DNA from: Pegea sp. RAD2-039 | Lineage: Eukaryota; Chordata; Thaliacea; Salpida; Salpidae | Direction: 5' to 3' | Length of the DNA: 64,000 nt | Assembly (NCBI GenBank): GCA_034620365.1 | Contig: JAQGEQ010000179.1 | Coordinates: 992,001-1,056,000, forward strand | In this document: piece after piece, positions 51,307-61,164 of the stretch | How positions within the stretch are numbered: the stretch's first letter is position 1 | Layout of the letters: every line of letters begins with the position of its first letter | Program-made: the position numbers and the translations under genes | Notes under the pieces: model-generated | Told to the model about the DNA's origin: nothing | The model's database searches: none | Seen by the model: the letters and a program-made list of their open reading frames with translations, nothing else

Positions 51307-54062
51307 TTATAAGTTTCTACAATTATTTACATTACAGGTATAAGCACAATATTTAATAAGACTTGAAAGAAATCTTCCAGTATCACAATGTATTTTCACA
51401 TTTTCGCATCCAGTGAATTGGTCCGCACATTCAAATTCTATTAACAAATTTTCAAATTTAAAAAAACAATTCCTGATATCTTACAAGATTTAAAATTTAC
51501 TTAAAATTACCTTCTGTAGCAATTATTATTGGTTCAGTTGTTGCTTCTGTTGTTGTTGGTTCAGTTGTTGTTGCTTCTGTTGTTGGTTCAGTTGTTGTTG
51601 TTTCTGTTGTTGTTGTTTCTGTTGTTGTTGTTTCTGTTGTTGTTGTTGTTGGTTCTGTTGTTGTTGCTTCTGTTGTTGTTGGTTGAATTGTTTGTTTAGT
51701 TTTTGATGTTATTGTAAATGTTTGACTAGTTGTAGTTTTTATTTTTTGTTTTATTAAAACTGTTTTTGTAAATTTTATTTAATTGTGCGGTTGTTAACTA
51801 AATTTCAAACAAAGCATAACATAAAAAAAACTTCTTAAAAATAAAAAAATATTATAAATTAATAACTACAAACCTTTGTTTGAACACATATCGCAAGTTA
51901 AAGGACACAATACTTGAACATATTGGTTCTCGCAAGAATTTTTCCAAGAGTTGCATTGAGTATCACGTACTCTATCTTTACATATATCTGTCGAAATTTG
52001 AATATTGAATTATAATTAAAAAAAAAGTAAGTTAAGTTCTTACTAATAGGAAGAAAGGTCGAGTCTCCTTCTGTAGATATATCAGCTGGTTCTGTTGCTA
52101 TGGCTGTCGGTTCTGTTGCCATGGTTGTCGGTTCTGTTGCTATGATTGTCGGTTCTGTTGCCATGGTTGTCGGTTCTGTTGCTATGGTTGTTGGTTCTGT
52201 TGCTATGGTTGTTGGTTCTGTTACTGGCTTGGTTGCTAATAAGGAAATAATGAAAATATGATTGAAACAACTTAATAAGCAACCTACTAGCTTTTGGGCA
52301 ACCTCCACAAGTTTTTAAACATAAAGATTTAATTCGTTCATTCTTTTCACATAAAATCTTCCAACTCTCGCATCTAGAAGAAGATACTGTGTCTTGGCAC
52401 TCTTCTTCAAGTAATTGAGTTGTTGATGATTGAGTTGTTGGAAACTGGGTTGATCTAAGTTTTTCAGCTGTAAATGTTTCAATAAATATTTGATTCAATT
52501 TAGAGATCTAAACTAACTAAGAACTTCAGTTGTTGTCGTTGATTCAAATGGATTGATAAAAGAGGTTCCTGTAGGATGAGGTTTAACAAAGCAAAGATCA
52601 CAAGTTCTTCTACAATAATAAGTCAGCTCTCTTCTGTGTTTTGGTTTGTTACAAAGATCTTTAACTCGAAAACATGTCGCATATTCATCAACACATTGAA
52701 CTACAAAATAGATAACGCAATTATTAAGCTGTTGATGACGTAATAAGATTACCTAGTGGGTTTTGAGTGACGAAAGTTGTAGATGATGTAGATGTTGAGA
52801 CTGTTGGAGGGGGGTTAGTTGACTCTTCACAGGTTCCACATGTCTTCTTGCACCATCTTCTAATTGTTGATTTCAAAAATCCTTTTTCACAAAGCTCTTT
52901 AGCTGTCACACAAGCCGAAGAAATATCGCGACATTCTTCGCCACTTGGTGGAGTTGCTGTTTGTGCTGTTGAAGAAGTTTGTGAATTTGATGCAAAGAAG
53001 CTAATATTAGATACTTGTTTGTGATTGGACGCAAGTATTGCACGTGACTGGACATTCTCGTCTGGTTTCTTCATCTGTCGAACAACGAAACTTGCGAAGA
53101 ATACATTGTTCTGTGAACTTCTCAACACAAGTTGCATCTGCTGAAGAAGATCAGAAGATTAGCCAATAATTAGATGAAGATAACTTTTTTACTTGGGGCC
53201 TGACTACAACTTTGTTGGTTACAGTTTTGTGTCTCTGTTGTTTCGCCGAGACACAATTCATCAGGAGCTTGACGCCCTCCATCATAAAGACATGACCTTT
53301 CCTTAGTTTGGGTTCCACCTCCGCAAGACACAGAACATTTGTCCCATGAACTCCAGGATGTCAATTTGGGAGCTAAAAAATATTAGGTTACTAAAATAAA
53401 GTGATGAGGATCTGGAAATAATGAAGATTAGGAAATGATAAATATAATGAAGTGATGAAGATCAAGGAGTGATAAATATCGGGAAGTGATGAAGATCAGC
53501 TGCAACCTGAATTTGAACTAAAGTAGCATTCTGTTCCAGAGTCAAAGTCTCCATAGCAACATTGGATATTTTCACAAGATTCCTTGGAGATGTCTCGGGG
53601 TCCACATCTCACTCTAGAGGAAAACTTTATAAAAATCTAAACTCATAAACTACGTGTTACTCACAAACCTTTTACTTGCTTCAATTAAACACGAAGGTGG
53701 TAAAGCAGTCTGAGCTACAAAACAAAATAATTTTATTTCTGGCGGCGCTTGAGGCTCGTTGTGACGTCATTAAGAGTTTGTTTAAGATTTAAATTAATCA
53801 TTTCAAAAATCTATGAAATTTTGATGATTTTTATAAAATGATAACTTTTAAAATATTTGATAAAACTGTTTGATTGAAAAAACGATAAATTTCAATAATA
53901 AAATTAATAAACTTTAAAAATGTGCAATAAAAAATTGAAACAAAAAATCAAAAAAAGTTAAATTTTTTTTGAAATTTAAGAAATGAAAAATTTCTAACCT
54001 GAAACTAGATGAAGAACAAACAGCAAAATTGAACCGAAATAGAAACAAAGTGACTTCAACAT
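51307..54062 (-). CDS. Secreted trefoil / TSP1 / ShKT multidomain protein
   Basis: Minus strand, about a dozen exons, starting at 54062 with a signal peptide (SLCFYFGSILLFVLHLVS). Then: a P-type trefoil domain (SCLIEASKR at 53669-53714; RCGPRDISKESCENIQCCYG at 53507-53613), a thrombospondin type 1 repeat (SWSSWDKCSVSCGGGTQTKE at 53193-53372), and six ShKT-like Cys modules: 53015-53137, 52753-52965 (ECRDISSACVTAKELCEKGF), about 52519-52700, about 52290-52470 (ECQDTVSSSRCESWKILCEK), about 51890-51990 (ICKDRVRDTQCNSWKNSCEN) and 51307-51440. Between ShKT 4 and 5 lies a run of about nine EPTTIAT/EPTTMAT heptads, and before the last module a Thr-rich stretch, both mucin-like. It is probably a secreted, O-glycosylated matrix or mucus protein, or a toxin-like defence factor; the exact role is unknown. 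Some exon ends are approximate. Confidence 0.85.
51520..51700 (-). repeat. Thr-rich coding repeat (TTTEATTTEP)
   Basis: On the plus strand TTGTTGTTGTTTCTG-type repeats; on the minus strand in-frame Thr/Glu/Pro repeats of the secreted protein, likely an O-glycosylated linker. Confidence 0.75.
52075..52225 (-). repeat. 21-bp coding minisatellite (EPTTMAT heptads)
   Basis: Tandem 21-bp units encode EPTTIAT, EPTTMAT, EPTIIAT and EPTAIAT. The reading frame is kept through all copies, which supports real coding use. Confidence 0.8.
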
Positions 54063-54074
54063 CTTGTTATTGTG

Positions 54075-55370
54075 AATGAACTGAACGAAAATTGCTGTGC
54101 TGAAATAGGAAGCAAGAAAGCTTGGGGCGTTTTTGCTTTTCTGGTATTTTTAGTCTGTTTCCAAAAACCACTTAAACTTAATATTTTTTAGGTAAATTCT
54201 GTGAATAATATCATCAAATGTTTTAACAAATGTCTGAAACTTTTGATTAATGATTGAGTATTAAAAAATTATAATTTAAAGTTACTTAATTAAAATTAGA
54301 ATTGAGATAAAAAATATTCAAAATTTATGACAAAATTCAAAAACAATTTTGATTCTGAATAATTAAAATTCGGAACCAAATATAAAATAAAATTGATTTA
54401 AGACTGTTTAGCAAACAAACATGGAAGAAAGAATTAAAATTAAAGATAAAATTTAAGTGTTAATGCTACAGATGCTAAAATCATTTTCTCATCGATTCCT
54501 CTTTTTATTCTAAAACTTACAAATAAATTTCAGTTATTTTTCAAAGTTTAATTTGCTTAAATTAGAGAAAAAAATATTTAAAACTTTTTTACAATGTTCA
54601 AAGTCTCTAGAAAATTAAAAATAATTATTTATGCAAAAATACCTCTTTGACTTTCTAACAATTTCGGATTTTCAAGTAACTTTACCTGTGGGAAAAATGA
54701 ACTATTTTCTTAACTTAATTATTTAACCCAATATGATTGCAACATTTCTAAAGGCGAAGAAAATTAAATTAAAATTGTTTAAGTAAATTTAATTTTCCAC
54801 ATTGTCTTGTATCTTTATTTATCCTTGTTAGATAAAAGTTTCGTTATCACCTAATCTCAATTATATATTTTTAAAAAGTTAAAATAAATTTTTGTTGTCT
54901 ACATTTACTTCAATTTTTTTAAATTGATATCAATTAAAATGTTATTGTTTTAAACTTATTTTCAATACTAAATTAGGCGTTTCTTTTTAAAGTTTATATA
55001 TTTTTTAAACGCTATAATAAAATTTAGCCAAATTAGAAAATTACTTGTCCCTATGTAAATAACGCAGCTTTTATTCCCGCATAAAAATTAATTCTTTTAA
55101 TTGTGCTTACAGCATAAATAAAAGACTAATAGCATTAAATTTAGAAAAGTTAATTCTTAGATTCCTAGTCGTGCAAAAAGTTTTTTAATTTTAGTGAACA
55201 TCTCAAGTTTTTTTGATTTTATAAACTCTAATATAAATTTAAGAAACAAAAATCTTATGTATGAAAAAGCAAATTTCGATTTTTGTAGTTTTAGCATTTA
55301 TGAACTTAATTTTATTTGCTGTTCTTTCAGATAAATGCAAGTGAAGTCTAAAAATTTGTAATTATTATTA
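54075..55370. other. AT-rich intergenic DNA between divergent genes
   Basis: Upstream region shared by the secreted protein (minus) and MATCAP (plus). No exon, repeat array or TGACGTCA seen. TTCTTTCAG at about 55323-55331 is an acceptor-like site before the MATCAP start. Confidence 0.5.
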
Positions 55371-55382
55371 AATTAGTAGAAA

Positions 55383-57026
55383 ATGCGGAAAAAGTCCTTA
55401 CCTAAAATTCTAAAAAGTTCACAAGATTATGGAGATTCAGATGATACTACAAAAAATAAAAAATATTTAATAGAAAATTCATCACAAAAAATGAAAAAGA
55501 TCATGAACTTCCCAAGATCATCTTTTGATGATTTGAAATTAGAAGTTAGAAATAAACTAGAAAGAAGTAGAATTCCAGACAGAACAGAAATCAGTTTTTT
55601 TTATAAGTAAATTCAAATTTTTTAATGCTTCATTCACTAGCGTTATAATAAGTTAACTTTTTTGTTTTAGGTACAATTTTGACTCTCTGAAATATAATTT
55701 GTGTAAAATGCCCAAAAAACATCCTCAAAAAGTTTCTTTGAGTGTTTCTTCTCCAATTTTGCCTAAAGAAAAATCTACTAAATCATCAAATTGTCTATTT
55801 ACACAAATTCAGCCACTTAATGTAGAACAGGAAAAACTGAAGTTTATACAATCTAACTTTTCTTATAATCCTCAATTTCAATATGAAAGTACTCTAAATG
55901 AAAACAAACTTGAAAAATTTAATTCTTCATCAGATCAATATCTACCCCAAGTAAGAAGTTATTTCAACAAATGTTTAATTTAAACCAAAATTTTTTAAAG
56001 GCAATTGCAATTTTAAAAGAAGTTTTAAGAAGATATGGAAACTACAAAAATTTTGAAGAAATTACTGCTGGAAAAACTTTAAAAAAACAAACTGTTGAGT
56101 CAATTATCAAAAAATACTTAAAAAAAGAAGGATTTTATGGTAATGTGGTCGTCAACTTAAATGAGAATTTAATTTCTCGTGGGTCAATGACCTTAGCTGA
56201 TGGACGACCAACACTTAACATAAAACCAAGCACTGCAAAAAGTTTATGGCTTGATGGGTTGTTACGTCATGAGATAGGTGATGGCACCATCATTATCACA
56301 GAGATTTTATTGGTTAATTTCAGGAACACATCACATTCGTTTCCATAACAACAGACAACAGATTTGGAGTAATAAAAAAGTGAGAAGAAATTTGAGATTA
56401 AAAAAATCAAATCCAACAGAAGAAGGACTTGCAAGTCTTCACAGTGTTCTTCTGAGAAGGTTTTACATGTCTTATATCTCATCTGATTTTAATTAAGACG
56501 TCAGAGACCCCTCACTGTGGAGATCAGCTTTTCTTTATTACACGGCTCATAAATCAACTTCAAAATCTTTCTGCGATCTTTTTCATGATCTAGGGAGGTT
56601 TGTTCGAGATGTGGATGTCCGTTGGGATTATTGCTTACGAACGAAACGCGGGAGACATGACACCTCGTTGCCAGGTAACGTTTTTTCAGTAAAATTCCTT
56701 TATTTAAATGACTTTTAACAGGAGGGTTCTGTAAAGATCAAGTTTATTTGACGGGAATCATCGAACTTTTGCAACGACGTCATCATCTCGATTTTCAAAA
56801 TCTTTGTAGACTCGGGAAAGTGTCTTATGAAGATGTAGATCGATTACTGCCACTGTTAAATTTCAAATCTACAAAATTACCAACTTTCATGGAAGATAGC
56901 AACACCTACCAGTTTCACCTTGATAGAATTGTCAAAATGAATGGATTAAGTCATTGGTTGGATCTTGATCTTTCACCTGAACGAGTCTTACTATCAGATG
57001 AAGAGAAGAATGTTTCAAAACATTAA
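55383..57026 (+). CDS. MATCAP: Microtubule-associated tyrosine carboxypeptidase (MATCAP/KIAA0895 family)
   Basis: Six exons: 55383-55606, 55671-55950, 56001-56277, 56324-56459, 56505-56674, 56722-57026; about 463 aa. The zinc-metallopeptidase motif is split by an intron and reads RHEIGTHHIRFHNNRQQIW (HExxxH followed by Asn). Family blocks follow: SNPTEEGLASLHSVLLRR, DPSLWRSAFLYYTAHKS, DVDVRWDYCLRTKRGRHDTS, GFCKDQVYLTGIIELLQRR and LGKVSYEDVDRLLPL. Human MATCAP removes the C-terminal Tyr of alpha-tubulin; by homology this protein detyrosinates microtubules. The N-terminal 165 residues are basic and low in complexity, fitting microtubule binding. Three introns are about 45-47 nt; the acceptor at 56504 overlaps GACGTCAG. 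It converges on VAMP7, whose stop lies 133 bp away. Confidence 0.93.
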
Positions 57027-57030
57027 TTTT

Positions 57031-57036
57031 TTTATT
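57031..57036 (-). terminator. Poly(A) signal for VAMP7, just past the MATCAP stop
   Basis: AATAAA on the minus strand, five bases after the MATCAP stop codon. A plus-strand AATAAA lies at 57071. The two convergent 3' UTRs would overlap. Confidence 0.5.
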
Positions 57037-57158
57037 TACAAATTTATAAATGACAAAATTTTAAATCAAAAATAAAATTGATCGTTATTGCACAAATATT
57101 TCAAATCATCACTAATATACAAATGGACATATTACGTCATTAGATGACGTAATCGATC

Positions 57159-58043
57159 TTAAATAACGCCAGTAGCTGCCAGGATAATTATTGTAACTAT
57201 GACAACTACAACGATAATTATAATTATCAGCATTTTTTTATTTTGCCAATAAAATTTTCGTGAAACTTTTCGACTTGTAGTTTTGAAAGTTGCAGCCTGA
57301 AAAAGACATCAAATAAAAAGATGAAGAAGATGAGGATCTTTTACTCCTGCTTGTAGCTCATCACTTTTATCAACAAGATCATCTAGTTTATCTCCTCTTT
57401 CTAAAACTTTTTCGATATTTTGTTTCATCACACCAGTAACTTCACCAACCTAAAAAAATACTTATTACCTAACACTTTTTTGGCTTTTTACGAACCTGGT
57501 TTTGAAGAACTGACAAATTGTCTCCTTTGCCGCTATTAAAATCAGACTGTAAAAAATTTAATCAAAACTTGCTTGTTTGTAGTCACAGCTGCTTACCATG
57601 ACGTCATAAAGACTACGCGAAAAATCGCGATTAAATTCATATCCTGACGCAGTTGTGGATCGCTGGTAAAGTGATCCAGAATTAACAAACCGCTTCTTTA
57701 CCTGCACCAGAAACTAGTGATGACATCACAAAGACGCGATCTCACCTCGTCTAAAAAGAGATAAGGCGTTCGTCTCCCCATGTCACGATGTGCGACGCAC
57801 AAATAACAAATTCCATCTTCAATAATTGTATGAATTAGAAATCTGGAAATATTTTTTTAAATTCTTCATAAGAAAAAGTTTCAGATTTTATTACTCGTTG
57901 TTGGGAATTGATGTTTTGCGATTGGCTGTAAATATTAGCTCAGCAAGAACTTCTTTCACTGTTTGAAGGTGGTTTTGTGATCCTAAACTTTTCTCAACAA
58001 GAATAACTTGTTCTCTTGAAATACAACTATAACATAAGGACAT
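57159..58043 (-). CDS. VAMP7: VAMP7 longin R-SNARE
   Basis: Six exons (minus): 57895-58043, 57746-57842, 57597-57701, 57496-57546, 57345-57449 (one edge uncertain by a base), 57159-57296; about 214 aa (human 220). Longin domain: [20 protein letters not shown] through [20 protein letters not shown] and VKKRF. The SNARE motif [20 protein letters not shown] has the zero-layer Arg, then [15 protein letters not shown], the [19 protein letters not shown] region and a C-terminal anchor ([20 protein letters not shown]). It is a late endosome/lysosome fusion SNARE. It starts 73 nt after the SRRD stop on the same strand, with TTTATTTTCAG in that gap. Confidence 0.93.
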
Positions 58044-58116
58044 GATATGATGAAAATTTATATTTATTCTGAAAATAAAAAAAAATTAAATAAATAAAGA
58101 ATTAAAAATCAGATTT
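58044..58116 (-). promoter_or_regulatory. Intercistronic region with acceptor-like site (possible trans-splice site)
   Basis: The minus strand reads a T-run ending TTTATTTTCAG about 27 nt before the VAMP7 ATG, with no obvious matching donor in VAMP7. SRRD ends at the other side of the gap. The pattern fits an operon processed by spliced-leader addition, or alternatively a 5' UTR intron. Confidence 0.35.
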
Positions 58117-58875
58117 CTATGAAGGCCTTTTCTTGAAGACAAACAATGAAGTATCATTAAAAGCATTATAATGATGATTCCACAAAGGAACAATTTCTTC
58201 AATGACATCATCATTTATCTTTTTAATAAATTCATCACAAATTTTATTTTGTTCACAAAAATCTTTAATTTTTTCAAATCTATTTCCAATCACAAATAAA
58301 TTTTTGAGGGTTTTAGATTTCCAATTTATAAATAAAAGTTTCTCAAACATCCAGTTAATTCCATGAATTATATAAAAACAAGTTGGTTCTTTAACTTCAT
58401 CTAACAAACTGTCATCTTCAATCACTTCAAATTTCAACTTTTTTAACAATAATTTATCTTCTTTAGCAAAAACAGGATCAAAGATTAAACAAGAACTCAT
58501 TCTTTGGTCAACAAATTGATAACTTTTCAACCATTCTTCTAATTTTTTTTCTGTGTTTATTTCATTAAACAAAATTTGTCTCAACAGAAGTAAAATCGAA
58601 AGTTGGATTTGAGAAATTCTACAAAATTGTAGAGAGCCAAGAGCTAAACATCTAATTTTCAACTTTTTAAAACTATTATTCCATTTTTTAAACATTTTTA
58701 TACAAATTTTAAGGAACTGTATACAATCTTCACTTTCATTAACAAGTTTGTTAATAGTTTTAATAATTATTTCAAACATTTTTTCATAAGGCTGTGAGAT
58801 TTCTTCATCAGCACAATTATTTGTGCATTTAAAAACTCTCTTTTTGCCTTTAATAACAGTTTTCCATTCTGACAT
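58117..58875 (-). CDS. SRRD: SRR1-domain protein (SRRD)
   Basis: Intronless, 252 aa, M at 58875. Starts MSEWKTVIKGKKRVFK. The SRR1 domain is visible as IRCLALGSLQFCRISQIQLS, a hydrophobic helix, the FDPVFAKEDKLLLKKLKFEV block, and FYIIHGINWMFEKLLFINW leading to NLFVIGNRFEKI. In other eukaryotes SRR1 proteins are linked to circadian input (plants) and haem/circadian regulation (animals); the biochemical role is unclear. It is the only intron-free host gene here. A TTTTTATTCAG site lies just upstream of its ATG. It is followed closely by VAMP7. Confidence 0.85.
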   Translation of the reverse strand: MSEWKTVIKGKKRVFKCTNNCADEEISQPYEKMFEIIIKTINKLVNESEDCIQFLKICIKMFKKWNNSFKKLKIRCLALGSLQFCRISQIQLSILLLLRQILFNEINTEKKLEEWLKSYQFVDQRMSSCLIFDPVFAKEDKLLLKKLKFEVIEDDSLLDEVKEPTCFYIIHGINWMFEKLLFINWKSKTLKNLFVIGNRFEKIKDFCEQNKICDEFIKKINDDVIEEIVPLWNHHYNAFNDTSLFVFKKRPS

Positions 58876-58879
58876 AATT

Positions 58880-61160
58880 CAAAAATTATCTAATTCAGAT
58901 TCTGAATAAAAACCAAAACATTATTTATTGGTTTTAAATTTAAAAAACATAAACTTTAAAGTTTCCTTAAAAATACAAACTGATTTTAAACTTGATAAAA
59001 TAGATTTTACAGTTTTAAATAATAAAATCTCTTTTATACTTTAAACTTCAATTACAAAGACGATTATCTGAATATAAATTAAAAGTAAAGTTTAATAATA
59101 CTTATGAATAAACAAAATATAATTTCATTGCACCCTTATGAATAAAATGTTATTGTATTTTAGTAAAAATATTTATATTTTAAATTAAATAATTTATACT
59201 CATTTATAAATATTTTCCTAAAATAGCCAATACAAAATCTCTATTTATTTAGTATCAAACTACATAAAATCAAAATAAATAAATTTGAAATAATTTTATA
59301 GATTCTAATGAAGAAATTAAAAAGTTTAGAAACTTCAGGCATTTAATTGTTTAACTTACATTTTTAATAAGTAAACTGTAAAATATCAAAAATAAACATC
59401 AAATGTGAATAATATTCTATTTACAAAACCTTAACAATGAATAACTTATTAAGAATTTTTCAGTGAAATTGGCTTTTTTTTAATGTTTTTTTATGAAAAG
59501 TTTTATTAGGAACTAAGCAAGACTTTGTATAAGTCATAAATAAACTGTTTAAATTATAATTCTTTAAGAATTATTTTTCTTGTATAAATTATTAAAGTGT
59601 AAATTTGATACGTTAATAAAAATTATGTAGTCCTGCTTCAAGATGTAGGTCTAGTTTTATTTTCTTAAGTTTTCTCAATTAAATTTTTCCTCCACATTAA
59701 ATTGAAAGTTTTCAGCAGCTTAAATTCCGATTAAGAGCAATTTTTAGATAAGGATTACGATAGATTTAGCAACTTGAATTTCTTAACTTAAGTAGTTCTT
59801 ATTTTTAATTCTTAAAGATGCTTAAACCTCGTTTGCTATAAACTTTATGAAAGTTTTTTGTTGCTGAAAATATTGTTTAAGGATTTTAAATTCAGATAAA
59901 ACTTTATCAAGGAAAAGATGTTTAAAAGTTTTAAATTTCAAAGCCTGATACTGTAATAAAGGACTATAATACAAAATGTATTTGCAAAAAGAAGCTTCAA
60001 ATTTATACTAAAAATAGTGACTTGCGTTCTTGTAATACTTGTAGAGGTTTTAATTTTTCTCAAATTGATAATCGCTTATTATTTTGTTCAGATAATATTT
60101 TCCTAACTAAAAACGGTAAGTAGAAGTAAATAAGAAGTAAATGTTACTATCTATTAAGAAACTTTTGGCTGTAAGATATTTGCAATTTTAAATTGAAAAA
60201 AAAAACTTAAATAGGAGTGACGTCAAACAACGGTGACGTCACATACTTTATTAAAAATCTCTGAAAAACAAAATTCAAAAGTTTTCTATTATTTCTAGTT
60301 TATACAGACTTATACGAGAAAGTACACGTTGTGGACAAAATATTTTTGAGAACAATAAACTAATTTTTTTTTTTGAAAATGAAAATAGCTTTTTTCAAAT
60401 TGTTAGTCTGATTTTTTCTACATGAAAACATTTTGATTTCAATGTTGAAAAGAACAATTAAACCCACATAAGTTGCTAGTTTTTCATTTCCTTAATTTTC
60501 TAATTATATCCTTAAGTTAGAACAATTAAAGAAACAATCGGAGCAACATCGTTAGATTAGCTAAATTTCTGGGATTTTAGTATTTGCTCACAAAAAGAGA
60601 ATCTTATGATGTTTAAGTTCTGTAAATTTTCTCTTTAAAACATTTTTTGAACTTTTGATAAAATTCATGAACTTTTTAAAATTTTGAAAATGAAAAAAAG
60701 AATACTTTTAAAAATAATAAATAAACACAAAACAGTTTTGTAGCTAAACAATTTGTGGAAAAGAAAATTTATTCTTTATGTTTCTTTCAAAATGAAACTT
60801 GTATCAAGAAGTTTAACTTACAAAATATTGTAATCTAAACAAAATGGTTTTTAGATCATTTGAAATACTTGCTGAAAGACTTTGATGAATTTTTTAAATT
60901 ATTTTAATTTAGTTAAAACGAGTAAAATAAAATTTCGAGCTTGTTAAAGTTAAGAATAATTTCAAAAATTTAAATAACTTTTTTATCAATTTGAACTTTT
61001 CAATCTTAGCTTTTATTTTAGTCTGAAGTGTTCTAAATGTTTTGTTTTTACAAAAAAGAATTTACAACATAAAAAAGCCTCCGGCAGTTTTATTTTTATA
61101 TTTGAACAACTAAAAACTTAAAAAACTTTCTTCTTGAAATTTATTTTTTTTCAGTTGTTT
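58880..61160. other. AT-rich intergenic DNA
   Basis: No gene recognised. Two TGACGTCA octamers lie close together at 60218 and 60234. The region separates SRRD (minus) from the B3GALT-like gene (plus). Confidence 0.5.
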
Positions 61161-61164
61161 TTAG

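Noticed and set aside
52767-53024. Plus-strand frame opposite ShKT exon
   Set aside because: The minus strand encodes a clean ShKT Cys pattern.
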